Shown here piece by piece: positions 8,641 to 17,785 of a stretch of 64,000 nt of DNA (within the stretch, counting starts at the first letter, position 1; the number at the start of each line of letters is the position of its first letter). This stretch comes from CBDCLY01 sp965218715. GTDB taxonomy: Bacteria > Bacteroidota > Bacteroidia > Flavobacteriales_E > Vicingaceae. A program made the translations under genes and the position numbers. The notes under the pieces are model-generated. The model saw only the letters and a list, made by a program, of their open reading frames with translations. It did not search any database and was not told the DNA's origin. The DNA is taken from contig CBDCLY010000002.1 in NCBI GenBank assembly GCA_965218715.1, forward strand, positions 49,096 to 113,095, in the 5' to 3' direction.

Positions 8641-9351
8641 ATGAGAAAGTATATTATTCTATTCAGCGCAGCACTTGGTTTATTCTCTTGCATTAAAGAG
8701 AAAGAAGAAATGAGCATGAAAACCATTCATCTAAACTTCTTCAATCAGATTGAATTGGATAATTCCTTTGATGTAATTTATACCGAAGAAAATCAATTTT
8801 TAATTCACATTTCTGCAAGTGAGAGCATTATTGAGCACATAGAATATTCTGTTAAGGATAGTATCCTTTCCATAAAAAACACGAAGAAGTTCAAGTGGAA
8901 TGAGCCTCAAAACAATCAAGTTAAACTTGAGATAAGTAGCATGGGTCTTAAGAGGATTAATGCAAATGAAACGTGTAACATAAAAACAAACAATGCAATC
9001 ACAACTCAAGAATTTGGGATTGTATTGAAGAGTAAAGCCAATGAGGCGGATATTATTGTGAACAATACCACTTTCTTTTATTGGAATCACTTTCCCTGTG
9101 GAGGAAAATTAACAGTAAGAGGAATTTCTAAAGAATTAAAATTCTGGAATTCTGCTTTGATGTCTATAGATGCAAAGAATTGCATTTCCGACTATGTTTT
9201 GATTGATAATGAATCAAAAGGGGATTGTGAAGTATATGCTACTCAACGAGTAGATTATCACAATGACGGTGAAGGCGACATCATCATTTATGGCTCTGCA
9301 AGCGAAGTAAACAATTTAAGCACTTCTACTAAGCAGCCAATATTTAGGTAA
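8641..9351 (+). CDS. GIN-domain (DUF2807) lipoprotein
   Basis: A lipoprotein signal with lipobox LFSC (Cys in FSCIKEK) is followed by a beta-helix-like GIN domain (FNQIELDNSFDVIYTEE, then repeated short strands with Asn/Lys turns), as in the DUF2807 putative adhesin family. I chose the ATG at 8641, two bases after the previous stop; the ATG at 8632 would add three residues before the positively charged n-region. It is likely anchored at the cell envelope. The function of the GIN domain is not established. It probably shares a transcript with the PagL-like gene. Confidence 0.75.
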   Translation: MRKYIILFSAALGLFSCIKEKEEMSMKTIHLNFFNQIELDNSFDVIYTEENQFLIHISASESIIEHIEYSVKDSILSIKNTKKFKWNEPQNNQVKLEISSMGLKRINANETCNIKTNNAITTQEFGIVLKSKANEADIIVNNTTFFYWNHFPCGGKLTVRGISKELKFWNSALMSIDAKNCISDYVLIDNESKGDCEVYATQRVDYHNDGEGDIIIYGSASEVNNLSTSTKQPIFR

Positions 9352-9354
9352 GCC

Positions 9355-10452
9355 TTAAACGTTAAACTTAAAGTGCATCACATCGCCATCTTTAACGATG
9401 TATTCCTTCCCTTCCATGCTCATTTTACCAGCTTCTTTTGCTGCTTGTTCAGATTTTAAATCGATGTAATCTTGGTAAGCGATAACTTCTGCTTTAATAA
9501 ATCCTCTCTCAAAATCGGTATGAATTACACCTGCAGCTTGTGGAGCAGTCATGCCAACTTTAATGGTCCAAGCTCTCACCTCTTTTTTCCCTGCAGTAAA
9601 ATAAGTTTGTAGGTTAAGTAAACGGTAGGCTGCGCGTATCAATTTATTTACACCTGGCTCTTTAAGGCCAGCATCTTCAAGAAAAAGCTGACGTTCATCG
9701 GCATCCTCAAGCTCGGCGATATCGGCTTCTAAACCTGCCGCAACCATTAAAACTTCAGCATCTTCATCTGCGACAAATTTCTGTATGGCTTCAACATGAG
9801 CATTGCCATTTTCAATAGAACCTTCATCAACATTACATAAATACAAAACAGGTTTATTGGTCAATAAAAACAAGTCGGCCACATGCTCTTGATCGTCCTC
9901 ACTCAATCCTATGGATCTAGCAGATTTTCCAGCTTCTAAATGTGTTTTGTATTCATTTAAAATTCCTAGAATTTTAATGGCTTCCTTATCTCCAGTTTTA
10001 GCAGCACGTTGAAATTTTTCCATTTTCTTTTCCACTGCTTCTAGATCTTTCAGAATTAACTCAAAATCTATGGTTTCTTTATCTCTAACTGGATCAACAG
10101 ACCCATCTACATGAACCACATTCCCATCATCAAAACACCTTAACACATGGATAATGGCATCCGTTTCTCTAATGTTTCCTAAAAATTTATTTCCTAATCC
10201 TTCCCCTTTACTTGCCCCTTTTACCAAACCAGCAATGTCAACAATATCAATAGTAGTTGCTTGTACATTTTCTGGATCAACCAATTCAGCAATCGCATTT
10301 AATCGAGGATCTGGAACTGTAATCACACCTACATTTGGTTCAATTGTACAGAAAGGAAAATTCGCCGATTGCGCTTTTGCATTCGATAGACAATTAAAGA
10401 GTGTTGATTTTCCAACGTTTGGCAAACCAACTATTCCACATTTTAAGGCCAT
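9355..10452 (-). CDS. ychF: Redox-regulated ATPase YchF (OLA1 family)
   Basis: This universally conserved P-loop protein has the G1 motif GLPNVGKSTLFN, the G3 region DIVDIAGLVKGASKGEGLGNKF, and a C-terminal TGS domain with KEVRAWTIKVGMTAPQAAGVIH. LCNVDE replaces the usual NKxD, consistent with ATP preference in this family. The 365 residues are typical. It ends three bases from the convergent GIN-domain gene. Family members associate with ribosomes and stress responses. Confidence 0.95.
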   Translation of the reverse strand: MALKCGIVGLPNVGKSTLFNCLSNAKAQSANFPFCTIEPNVGVITVPDPRLNAIAELVDPENVQATTIDIVDIAGLVKGASKGEGLGNKFLGNIRETDAIIHVLRCFDDGNVVHVDGSVDPVRDKETIDFELILKDLEAVEKKMEKFQRAAKTGDKEAIKILGILNEYKTHLEAGKSARSIGLSEDDQEHVADLFLLTNKPVLYLCNVDEGSIENGNAHVEAIQKFVADEDAEVLMVAAGLEADIAELEDADERQLFLEDAGLKEPGVNKLIRAAYRLLNLQTYFTAGKKEVRAWTIKVGMTAPQAAGVIHTDFERGFIKAEVIAYQDYIDLKSEQAAKEAGKMSMEGKEYIVKDGDVMHFKFNV

Positions 10453-10560
10453 GTTACATTTAATTTAAAGCTGGCAAAGGTAGTATTCTTTAAGAAAGTC
10501 ATGCTTTTCAACAGTATCTTAATTTTATCAACACTCTACTTAAATTCAGACAAATAAATT

Positions 10561-10568
10561 TACTTTTG
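10561..10568 (+). promoter_or_regulatory. Putative -7 element of the transketolase operon
   Basis: TACTTTTG at 10561-10568 matches TAnnTTTG exactly and lies 26 bases upstream of the transketolase ATG. No convincing TTG is present about 20 bases upstream. Confidence 0.45.
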
Positions 10569-10594
10569 ATCACATCCATAAATAGTTTATTTCC

Positions 10595-11437
10595 ATGAGC
10601 AAAAGCCAAGAGTTAAAAGAGATTGCAAGCCAAGTTAGGCGCGACATTGTTAGAATGGTTCACGGATCAAGCTCAGGACATCCTGGAGGCTCTTTAGGTT
10701 GTGCAGATTTTTTCACTGCGCTATATTTTGACATCATGGAGCACAATCAGAATTTTCAGATGGATGGAAAAAATGAGGATGTATTTTTCCTTTCCAATGG
10801 CCATATTTCGCCAGTTTGGTATAGCGTTTTAGCACGCTCTGGTTATTTTCCTGTTGCTGAGTTGGCGACATTTAGAAAAATCAATACTAGGTTGCAAGGG
10901 CACCCAACAACTCATGAAGGTTTGCCTGGAATTAGAATTGCTAGTGGTTCATTAGGACAAGGATTATCTGCTGCTATTGGCGCTGCTATGGCAAAAAAAA
11001 TGAACAATGATTCTCACCTTGTTTTCAGTTTACATGGTGATGGTGAATTACAAGAAGGTCAAATCTGGGAAGCTGCAATGTTTGCTGCCCATCAAAAAGT
11101 GGACAATTTAATTGCAACGATTGACTGCAACAACCGTCAAATCGATGGCGATGTAGAAGATGTTTTAGCTCTTGGTGATTTGGAGCAAAAATTCAGCTCA
11201 TTTGGTTGGCAATGTATCTCCACAAATGGAAACGATATGGATCAATTGCTTAGCGGAATCCAGGAAGCTAAAAATAAAACTGGTCAAGGTAAGCCCACAG
11301 TGATCTTAATGAAAACGGAAATGGGTCAAGGTGTCGATTTCATGATGGGAACCCATAAATGGCATGGCGTGGCTCCAAATGATGAGCAAAAAGAAATTGC
11401 TTTGAGTCAATTGAGTGAAACTTTAGGAGACTATTAG
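10595..11437 (+). CDS. Transketolase, N-terminal (thiamine diphosphate-binding) subunit
   Basis: This is the TPP-binding half of a split transketolase of the non-oxidative pentose phosphate pathway. HGSSSGHPGGSLGCADFF forms the active-site start, and HGDGELQEGQIWEAAMFA with DCNNRQIDG downstream is the GDG...N cofactor motif. The 280 residues match N-terminal subunits of two-gene transketolases. The matching C-terminal subunit lies at 12861, separated by a secreted VWA protein gene, so the two halves are in one tight three-gene unit although not adjacent. Confidence 0.9.
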   Translation: MSKSQELKEIASQVRRDIVRMVHGSSSGHPGGSLGCADFFTALYFDIMEHNQNFQMDGKNEDVFFLSNGHISPVWYSVLARSGYFPVAELATFRKINTRLQGHPTTHEGLPGIRIASGSLGQGLSAAIGAAMAKKMNNDSHLVFSLHGDGELQEGQIWEAAMFAAHQKVDNLIATIDCNNRQIDGDVEDVLALGDLEQKFSSFGWQCISTNGNDMDQLLSGIQEAKNKTGQGKPTVILMKTEMGQGVDFMMGTHKWHGVAPNDEQKEIALSQLSETLGDY

Positions 11438-11484
11438 GCATGGTATTTGGCAAAAGCGGTTTTAAATCCAAAAATCCATTTCAA

Positions 11485-12858
11485 ATGCAAGCAATTAGAA
11501 TACTAGCCCTAGGAATATTCTTTTTCTTTTCTTTTTTAAATAGCCAAGCTCAAGACAAAGCGCAAACCACAAGAATTCTATTTGTCCTAGATGGTTCTCA
11601 AAGCATGTACGCTAGGTGGGACAATGGCTCAAAAATGCAAATTGCCACAAGACTGCTTAGAAATTTAGTCGATAGCCTCTCCGACGTTGATAATGTTCAA
11701 CTTGCTTTAAGAGCATATGGACATCAATACAATGTTACTGCAGGAGGAAGAAATTGCAAAGACACCAAATTGGAAGTTCCTTTTGCCAAAAAGAATCACG
11801 AAGACATTAAAACAAAATTAAGGGCCATTCGTCCGAAAGGAACCACCCTTATCGCCTACTCCCTAGAACAAGCAGCCAATGATTTTACTCCCTGCGACGA
11901 TTGTAGAAACATCATCATTTTAATAACAGACGGAATAGAAGAATGTGATGGAGATCCTTGTGCCGTTGCTCTTGCATTGCAAAAGCAAGGCGTTATTTTA
12001 AAACCTTTTGTGATTGGACTGGGATTGGAACCACAAGTTATGGATGCCTTTAAATGTGTTGGTAATTTTTACGATGCAAAAAGTGAGGAGACCTTCCAGA
12101 ATGTATTGGGAATTGTTATCTCACAGGCCTTAAACAACACTACAGCACAAGTGAATTTGTTAGACATCCTAAACAAACCAACAGAAACGAATGTGAACAT
12201 GACTTTCTATGATGCCTTTTCTGGTGTTGTTCGATACAATTATTTGCATACCATCAATAGCAGAGGAAATCCAGACACCCTTCCTTTAGATCCCTTAGGT
12301 TCTTACAATTTAACAGTTCATACCATTCCTCCAGTTGAAAAGAAAGGCATTACTCTTATGGCTGGAAAACACAATACCATCGCGCTAGATGCACCCCAAG
12401 GAGAATTAAAGTTAAAGATGAATGGCTTCAATGAATACGATAATCTAAAAGCAATCATCCGAAAGCAGGGAGAAAAGGAAACCTTAGTCATCCAAGACTT
12501 TTCAGAAATCCAAGCCTACATTGTAGGAAAGTACGATTTAGAGATTTTAACCTTGCCAAGAACCTACATCAAGGATGTAAACATTGCGCAAAGTAGTGTT
12601 ACCACTATTGAAATTCCTCAAGCTGGAATCGTATCCGTTGGTTTAAGTTCAAAAGGATATGGAGCAATTTTTAAGAAAGAGGGAGAAGAGCTAGTATGGG
12701 TTTGCAACCTATCAGAAAACGCAAGCAGAGCTTCCATCACCTTGCAACCAGGTTCCTATCTTGCAGTACAACGACCAATAAATTCTAAACAAAGCATTTA
12801 CACTAAAGAGGTGCCTTTCTCTATTCAATCTGGACAAAGCACACAAGTAAAATTATAA
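11485..12858 (+). CDS. Secreted von Willebrand factor A domain protein
   Basis: The chosen ATG at 11485 begins a clear signal peptide (MQAIRILALGIFFFFSF, cleavage near SQAQ); the longer frame from 11440 adds 15 unhelpful residues. A VWA domain occupies about residues 30-215, with the metal-ion site DGSQS in LFVLDGSQSMYARWD and later a threonine in KGTTLIAY and an Asp in LITDGIEECDGDPC. Paired cysteines suggest disulfides. The C-terminal 240 residues are beta-rich and unrecognised. It should act outside the cytoplasm as a metal-dependent binding protein. It is oddly placed between two transketolase subunits, with only 2 bases to the downstream one. Confidence 0.8.
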   Translation: MQAIRILALGIFFFFSFLNSQAQDKAQTTRILFVLDGSQSMYARWDNGSKMQIATRLLRNLVDSLSDVDNVQLALRAYGHQYNVTAGGRNCKDTKLEVPFAKKNHEDIKTKLRAIRPKGTTLIAYSLEQAANDFTPCDDCRNIIILITDGIEECDGDPCAVALALQKQGVILKPFVIGLGLEPQVMDAFKCVGNFYDAKSEETFQNVLGIVISQALNNTTAQVNLLDILNKPTETNVNMTFYDAFSGVVRYNYLHTINSRGNPDTLPLDPLGSYNLTVHTIPPVEKKGITLMAGKHNTIALDAPQGELKLKMNGFNEYDNLKAIIRKQGEKETLVIQDFSEIQAYIVGKYDLEILTLPRTYIKDVNIAQSSVTTIEIPQAGIVSVGLSSKGYGAIFKKEGEELVWVCNLSENASRASITLQPGSYLAVQRPINSKQSIYTKEVPFSIQSGQSTQVKL

Positions 12859-12860
12859 TT

Positions 12861-13811
12861 ATGAGCAAATACAGCTACACTGAAAAGAAAGATACTCGCT
12901 CTGGTTTTGGGGCCGGACTTCTTGAACTTGGTAAAACAAATCCTAATGTTGTAGCACTTTGTGCAGACCTCACCGGCTCTCTAAAAATGGATGGATTTCA
13001 AAAAGAATTCCCAGAGCGATTTATTCAAGCGGGAATTGCAGAAGCCAACATGATGGGAGTTGCAGCCGGATTAACCATAGGAGGTAAAATTCCATTTACA
13101 GGAACTTTTGCAAATTTCTCTACTGGTAGAGTTTACGATCAAATTAGACAATCAATAGCCTACAGTGGTAAGAATGTAAAAATTTGTGCATCTCATGCAG
13201 GACTAACTTTAGGTGAAGATGGAGCTACTCATCAAATACTCGAGGACATCGGCTTGATGAAAATGCTTCCAGGCATGGTAGTCATCAATCCTTGCGATTA
13301 CAATCAAACCAAGGCGGCAACAATTGCTATAGCAGATTATGATGGACCAGTCTATTTAAGATTCGGTAGACCAAAATGGCCTGTATTTATTCCAGAAGAT
13401 CAGGAATTTGTCATTGGAAAAGCATTGCATTTAAAAGAAGGTCGTCACCTAAGTATTTTTTGCACAGGACATAGCGTTTGGGAAAGTTTAAAGGCTGCCG
13501 AGGCACTAGAAGTAGATGGGATTCATGCAGAGGTGATTAATATTCACACCATAAAACCATTAGATGTAGAAGCCGTTTTAAAATCGGCTGCAAAAACAGG
13601 AAGAGTGTTAACTACAGAAGAGCATCAAATGAATGGCGGTTTGGGTGACAGCATCGCTCAAGTTTTGGTACAGAAATTACCAGTGCCCATGGAGATGGTT
13701 GCCGTTAATGATCAATTTGGCGAAAGCGGAAAACCAGAAGAACTATTTGAAAAATATGGCCTCGGTTCGAAAAGCATCATAGAGAAAGCAAAAGTGCTCA
13801 TGAATCGTTAA
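12861..13811 (+). CDS. Transketolase, C-terminal subunit
   Basis: This half carries the pyrimidine-binding domain (RSGFGAGLLELGKTNPNVVALCADLTGS, GIAEANMMGVAAGL with the catalytic Glu, and FTGTFANFSTGRVYDQIRQ) and a C-terminal domain with TGHSVWESLKAAEAL and TTEEHQMNGGLGDSIAQVL. The 316 residues equal the expected size of a separate C-terminal subunit. Together with the gene at 10595 it would form an alpha2-beta2-like transketolase. The start is two bases after the VWA stop. Confidence 0.9.
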   Translation: MSKYSYTEKKDTRSGFGAGLLELGKTNPNVVALCADLTGSLKMDGFQKEFPERFIQAGIAEANMMGVAAGLTIGGKIPFTGTFANFSTGRVYDQIRQSIAYSGKNVKICASHAGLTLGEDGATHQILEDIGLMKMLPGMVVINPCDYNQTKAATIAIADYDGPVYLRFGRPKWPVFIPEDQEFVIGKALHLKEGRHLSIFCTGHSVWESLKAAEALEVDGIHAEVINIHTIKPLDVEAVLKSAAKTGRVLTTEEHQMNGGLGDSIAQVLVQKLPVPMEMVAVNDQFGESGKPEELFEKYGLGSKSIIEKAKVLMNR

Positions 13812-13815
13812 GACC

Positions 13816-15000
13816 ATGGAAGATGAAAGGTCTAGCTTTTTAGATAATCACCTCGCCCAAACTACCCCTTACCCATTAGGTTTAAAGATAAGCCATGCCG
13901 ATGGGGTTTATATTTACGATGAAGATGGCAAAGCTTACCTCGACTTAATAGCAGGAATTGCTGTCAACAATCTAGGTCACAACCATCTTTACATTAAATC
14001 TGCTATTACTGCTCAATTGGAAAAGCACTTGCACGTAATGGTTTATGGAGAATTTCGTCAAAAAGCTCAGGATAAATTAGCGAATGAATTGTGCAAGGTC
14101 TTGCCAGATTCTTTGAATACTTTCTATTTTTTAAATTCTGGAGCGGAGGCCAATGAAGCGGCAATCAAATTAGCTAAACGTGTCACTGGTAGACAAAAAA
14201 TAATCGCCTTTAAAGGAGCTTATCATGGAAGCACAAATGGGGCCTTAAGTATTGGTTCAAATGAAGAAAGAAAAAGAGCTTTTCGGCCATTATTACCTGG
14301 CATACAATTTTTAGAGTTGAACAATAAAGAAGAATTATCTAAAATTGACCAAGATACCGCTGCCGTATTTTTAGAAACAGTGCAAGGTGATGCTGGGGTT
14401 CAGATTCCTAGCTTGGAATTTATGAAGCGTTTAAGAGAACGATGTTTGGAAACAGGAAGTTTGTTGGTTTTTGATGAGATTCAATGTGGAGTTGGTAGAA
14501 CAGGGAAATTTTGGGCATTTGAGCATTATGATATAATACCTGATATTCTTACGGCTGGAAAGGCTTTGGGGGCTGGACTCCCATTTGGATGTTTAATGAC
14601 TTCAAAAGAAAACATGAACACTTTAAGTCATACTCCTCAATTGGGACACATTACTAGTTTTGGAGGCCACCCTCTGGTTTGTGCTGCTGCGGCTGCAGGA
14701 CTAGAAGTCATGCAAAATGAAAACATATTGGCTGGCGTTGCGAAAAGGGAACAAGTGTTTAAGCAACATCTTGAGCATAAAAAGATTGTTGAAATCAGAC
14801 AAATTGGCCTAATGCTCGCAGTTGAATTAGAAGATAGCTCAGCTGTAGAAAAATTGGTAAAGACAGCACTTGAAAAAGGAATTATCCTTTTCTTTTTCCT
14901 CTCCACCCCAAATGCATTTAGAATCTCCCCTCCTTTAAACATCCCAGAAAAGGACATCATTCATGCCTGTAAAACCATATGTGAAATACTAGATTCTTAA
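13816..15000 (+). CDS. Class III (acetylornithine/ornithine-type) aminotransferase
   Basis: This is a PLP enzyme of fold type I, subgroup III. LNSGAEANEAAIKLAKRVTG binds the cofactor phosphate, FDEIQCGVGRTGKFWAFEH provides the PLP-interacting Asp, and K249 in TAGKALGAGLPFG is the Schiff-base lysine. The length of 394 fits ArgD, GabT or ornithine aminotransferases, but no arginine or lysine pathway gene is nearby, so the substrate is left open. It follows the transketolase C subunit by four bases and is probably in the same transcript. Confidence 0.85.
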   Translation: MEDERSSFLDNHLAQTTPYPLGLKISHADGVYIYDEDGKAYLDLIAGIAVNNLGHNHLYIKSAITAQLEKHLHVMVYGEFRQKAQDKLANELCKVLPDSLNTFYFLNSGAEANEAAIKLAKRVTGRQKIIAFKGAYHGSTNGALSIGSNEERKRAFRPLLPGIQFLELNNKEELSKIDQDTAAVFLETVQGDAGVQIPSLEFMKRLRERCLETGSLLVFDEIQCGVGRTGKFWAFEHYDIIPDILTAGKALGAGLPFGCLMTSKENMNTLSHTPQLGHITSFGGHPLVCAAAAAGLEVMQNENILAGVAKREQVFKQHLEHKKIVEIRQIGLMLAVELEDSSAVEKLVKTALEKGIILFFFLSTPNAFRISPPLNIPEKDIIHACKTICEILDS

Positions 15001-15066
15001 CTATCGTAAAGATGACGAAAGTATTAAAGGCGATTCCTTAATTTCATGCCAACAAAATATACCATT

Positions 15067-15573
15067 ATGAAAAAACTATTATTTGGATTAATCGGAGCAT
15101 TCTTATTTGCTTCTATAACAAGTCAAGCTCAAGAAAAACCAAAAAGTCCAGCAAAGTCCGCTGAAGGAAAGATTGGTAACACAGAAATTGTCATTACCTA
15201 TAGTTCTCCATCTATGCGTGGCAGAACCATCTATGGAGAGTTGGTTCCCTTTAATAAGGTTTGGAGAGCTGGCGCTAATGAAGCCACTACAATCTCTTTT
15301 AGCAATGATGTGAAAGTCAATGGAGAAAACTTAAAAGCTGGGAAATATGCTTTTTTCTTGATTCCGAATGAGAAAGGAAATTGGGAAGCAATATTCAATA
15401 CCGAAAGCAAACAATGGGGAGCTTACAAATTGGATAAATCCAAAAATGCTTTGATGGTTGCAGGCGACACCAAGACCATAGATGAACAAGAAGGCATGAC
15501 ATATTCAATTGGTGATGGAGCTATCCATTTAGATTGGGAAAAGACAAGATTTAGTCTCAATATTGAAGAATAG
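15067..15573 (+). CDS. DUF2911 secreted protein
   Basis: The ATG at 15067 gives a signal peptide (MKKLLFGLIGAFLFASITSQAQ); a longer frame starts at 15046. The mature part has the DUF2911 pattern: VITYSSPSMRGRTIYGELVPFNKVWRAGANEATTI, KAGKYAFFLIPN, and a C-terminal HLDWEKTRFSL. The family is common in Bacteroidota and exported, with unknown function. It stands between the aminotransferase and the helicase and does not obviously share their roles. Confidence 0.85.
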   Translation: MKKLLFGLIGAFLFASITSQAQEKPKSPAKSAEGKIGNTEIVITYSSPSMRGRTIYGELVPFNKVWRAGANEATTISFSNDVKVNGENLKAGKYAFFLIPNEKGNWEAIFNTESKQWGAYKLDKSKNALMVAGDTKTIDEQEGMTYSIGDGAIHLDWEKTRFSLNIEE

Positions 15574-15580
15574 AGTGGTA

Positions 15581-15621
15581 TTGGCTATCAAATTAATTGC
15601 CTTTAAATTTGCCTAAATTTG
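15581..15621 (+). promoter_or_regulatory. Putative promoter(s) for the DEAD-box helicase, two -7 elements
   Basis: TAAATTTG occurs at 15604-15611 and again at 15614-15621, both exact TAnnTTTG matches. TTG at 15581-15583 is 20 bases before the first copy, the correct spacing. The second copy has TTG at 15597-15599, only 14 bases away. The first pair is therefore the better promoter. The helicase ATG is at 15654. Confidence 0.55.
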
Positions 15622-15653
15622 AACCCAAGCCTGTTGCTTAACAATTTCTATAC

Positions 15654-16874
15654 ATGACATTTTCCGAATTTAACTTGAGCGCCGAAATATTAGAAGGTTT
15701 GGCGGCCATGAATTTCAACGAACCTACACCAGTTCAAGAAGAATCCATTCCAATCATATTGGAAAACAAGGATTTGATAGCGGTTGCACAAACCGGAACT
15801 GGGAAAACGGCTGCTTATCTTTTGCCTGTTTTGGATAAAATCACCAAGCAAAATAGCCAAACGCTAAACACCCTAATCATTGCTCCAACTAGAGAGTTGG
15901 CTATGCAAATTGACCAGCAATTGGAAGGATTCTCTTATTTTACCGGCAGTTCATCTATTGCCGTTTATGGCGGTGGTAGTGGATCTTCTTTTGATGCGGA
16001 AAAAACCGCCTTAAGTGATGGGGCCAACATTATTGTGGCCACACCTGGTAGATTGTTATCTCATCTCAATATGAATTATGTGAAACTGGACCATCTCCAG
16101 CACTTTATTCTAGATGAGGCAGATCGCATGCTCGACATGGGCTTTAGTGATGACATTAACAAAATAGCCGAACATTTACCGAAGAAGCGACAAAACATAA
16201 TGTTTTCGGCAACTATGCCTCCAAAAATTAGGCAATTGGCTAAGAACATCATGCACCAACCCAAAGAGGTAAACATTGCCATTTCTGAAACAGCAGAAGG
16301 AATAGTTCAGGCAGCATATTGCGCCTATGATCCACAAAAAATACCCTTGTTATCCAGTTTGCTTACTGGCAAAGAAGACCTTAACAGCATAATCATCTTT
16401 ACTGCAAGAAAAGTGAAGGTAAAAGAAGTAGTTAGAGCCTTAAAGAAAAATAACCTACAAGCTGATGGCATCTCTTCAGACTTAAATCAGGAAGAGAGAG
16501 AGGAAGTTTTAAGACAATTTAGAAACAAACGATTAAGGATATTAGTAGCTACTGATATCATTTCTAGAGGAATAGACATCGATTCTATTGATCTTGTTAT
16601 TAATTATGATGTTCCTAAAGATCCAGAAGATTATGTGCACCGAGTAGGTAGAACTGCAAGAGCAAAATCTACAGGTGTGGCCCTTACTTTTATTAATGAT
16701 CAAGACCAATTTGAGTTTAGTAAAATTGAGCGATTAATAAAAAAGGAAATACCGAAGTTGGCATTACCAGGAGATTTGGGAGAAGGACCAAAATACAATC
16801 CAGGCAAAGGAAAATCTAGCCATTATAAAAAGCCTTTTAAAAAGAAAAAATTTTACAAAAAGAAAGGGACTTAA
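15654..16874 (+). CDS. DEAD-box RNA helicase (RhlE-like)
   Basis: The 406 residues contain all helicase core motifs in order: Q motif region FNEPTPVQEESIP, Walker A AQTGTGKT, PTRELA, LDEADRMLDMGF (motif II), SAT (motif III), IFTARKVKVKEV, ATDIISRGIDID (motif V) and HRVGRTAR (motif VI). The C-terminal 25 residues are very Lys-rich and probably bind RNA. It is a cytoplasmic RNA-remodelling enzyme, of the type active in ribosome assembly or cold adaptation. The stop overlaps the convergent rnz gene by four bases. Confidence 0.92.
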   Translation: MTFSEFNLSAEILEGLAAMNFNEPTPVQEESIPIILENKDLIAVAQTGTGKTAAYLLPVLDKITKQNSQTLNTLIIAPTRELAMQIDQQLEGFSYFTGSSSIAVYGGGSGSSFDAEKTALSDGANIIVATPGRLLSHLNMNYVKLDHLQHFILDEADRMLDMGFSDDINKIAEHLPKKRQNIMFSATMPPKIRQLAKNIMHQPKEVNIAISETAEGIVQAAYCAYDPQKIPLLSSLLTGKEDLNSIIIFTARKVKVKEVVRALKKNNLQADGISSDLNQEEREEVLRQFRNKRLRILVATDIISRGIDIDSIDLVINYDVPKDPEDYVHRVGRTARAKSTGVALTFINDQDQFEFSKIERLIKKEIPKLALPGDLGEGPKYNPGKGKSSHYKKPFKKKKFYKKKGT

Positions 16875-17785
16875 CATTCAAACTCTAAGCCTTCTAATGC
16901 CAATTCAGTTTTTTCAAAAATAGATTTGGATTCTTTTAAGAAAAGAGATTTATCAGGATATCGGTTAGAAAAATGGCCGATTATTAGTGACTTCACTCCT
17001 GCACTCTTAGCAATCTTTGCAGCCTGAATTGTTGTACTATGATGCGTCTTTTTGGCCCTGTCTTTATCATACTCTAAAAAGGTAGTTTCGTGGTACAATA
17101 AATCAACTCCTTTGATGATGTCTATCAAGTTTTCTGAATAGGCAGTATCTGAACAAAAGGCATACTTCTTCGCTTCTGCGATTGGATATGCCAATACCTC
17201 ATTCTTTATGAATTGCCCATCCTCTGATTGATAGTCCTCCCCTTCAGCAATAGATCTTCTTTTGTGCTTAGGAATAGCATATTTTTTTAATGCTTCTGGA
17301 ATTAATCGCCTTAAGTTAATTTTCTCCTCCACTAAAAAGCCTGTACAAGGAATTCCATGTTTTAAAGGAAAACTGAAAACTTTATAATCTTTCTCTTCAC
17401 AGATGAGCTCAATCTGCTTGGGATTATTATTGCTAAAATGAAGGGGAAAAGCCAATCCACCTCCTCCAATATTGAATTGTATTCTAACTATTTCCTCTAA
17501 TCCTGAAGGGCCATGAATCCACAAATCACTTTTTCTCCCTAAAAGATGCATCGTTGATAGGAGACCAACTAATCCAAAGAAATGATCTCCATGGAGGTGT
17601 GAAATAAAAATGTGATTAATGGCTTGAATTTTAACTTTATTCTTTCTCAATTGAACTTGAGTGCCTTCACCACAATCTAAAAGCAAATTATGATTTGCTA
17701 TCTGGACAATTTGTGCTGTTTGATTGCTATTTTGTGTTGGAAGTGCTGCTGCCGAGCCAAGTATTAATACCTTGATTCCTGGCAT
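16871..17785 (-). CDS. rnz: Ribonuclease Z
   Basis: This metallo-beta-lactamase fold endonuclease trims tRNA 3-prime trailers. ISHLHGDHFFGLVGLL is the HxHxDH zinc site, CSDTAYSEN supplies the bridging Asp, and LIIGHFSNRY the last His. The 304 residues match bacterial RNase Z. Its ATG shares one base with the stop of the STAS gene (TAATG), so the two are translationally coupled. Confidence 0.92.
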   Translation of the reverse strand: MPGIKVLILGSAAALPTQNSNQTAQIVQIANHNLLLDCGEGTQVQLRKNKVKIQAINHIFISHLHGDHFFGLVGLLSTMHLLGRKSDLWIHGPSGLEEIVRIQFNIGGGGLAFPLHFSNNNPKQIELICEEKDYKVFSFPLKHGIPCTGFLVEEKINLRRLIPEALKKYAIPKHKRRSIAEGEDYQSEDGQFIKNEVLAYPIAEAKKYAFCSDTAYSENLIDIIKGVDLLYHETTFLEYDKDRAKKTHHSTTIQAAKIAKSAGVKSLIIGHFSNRYPDKSLFLKESKSIFEKTELALEGLEFEC

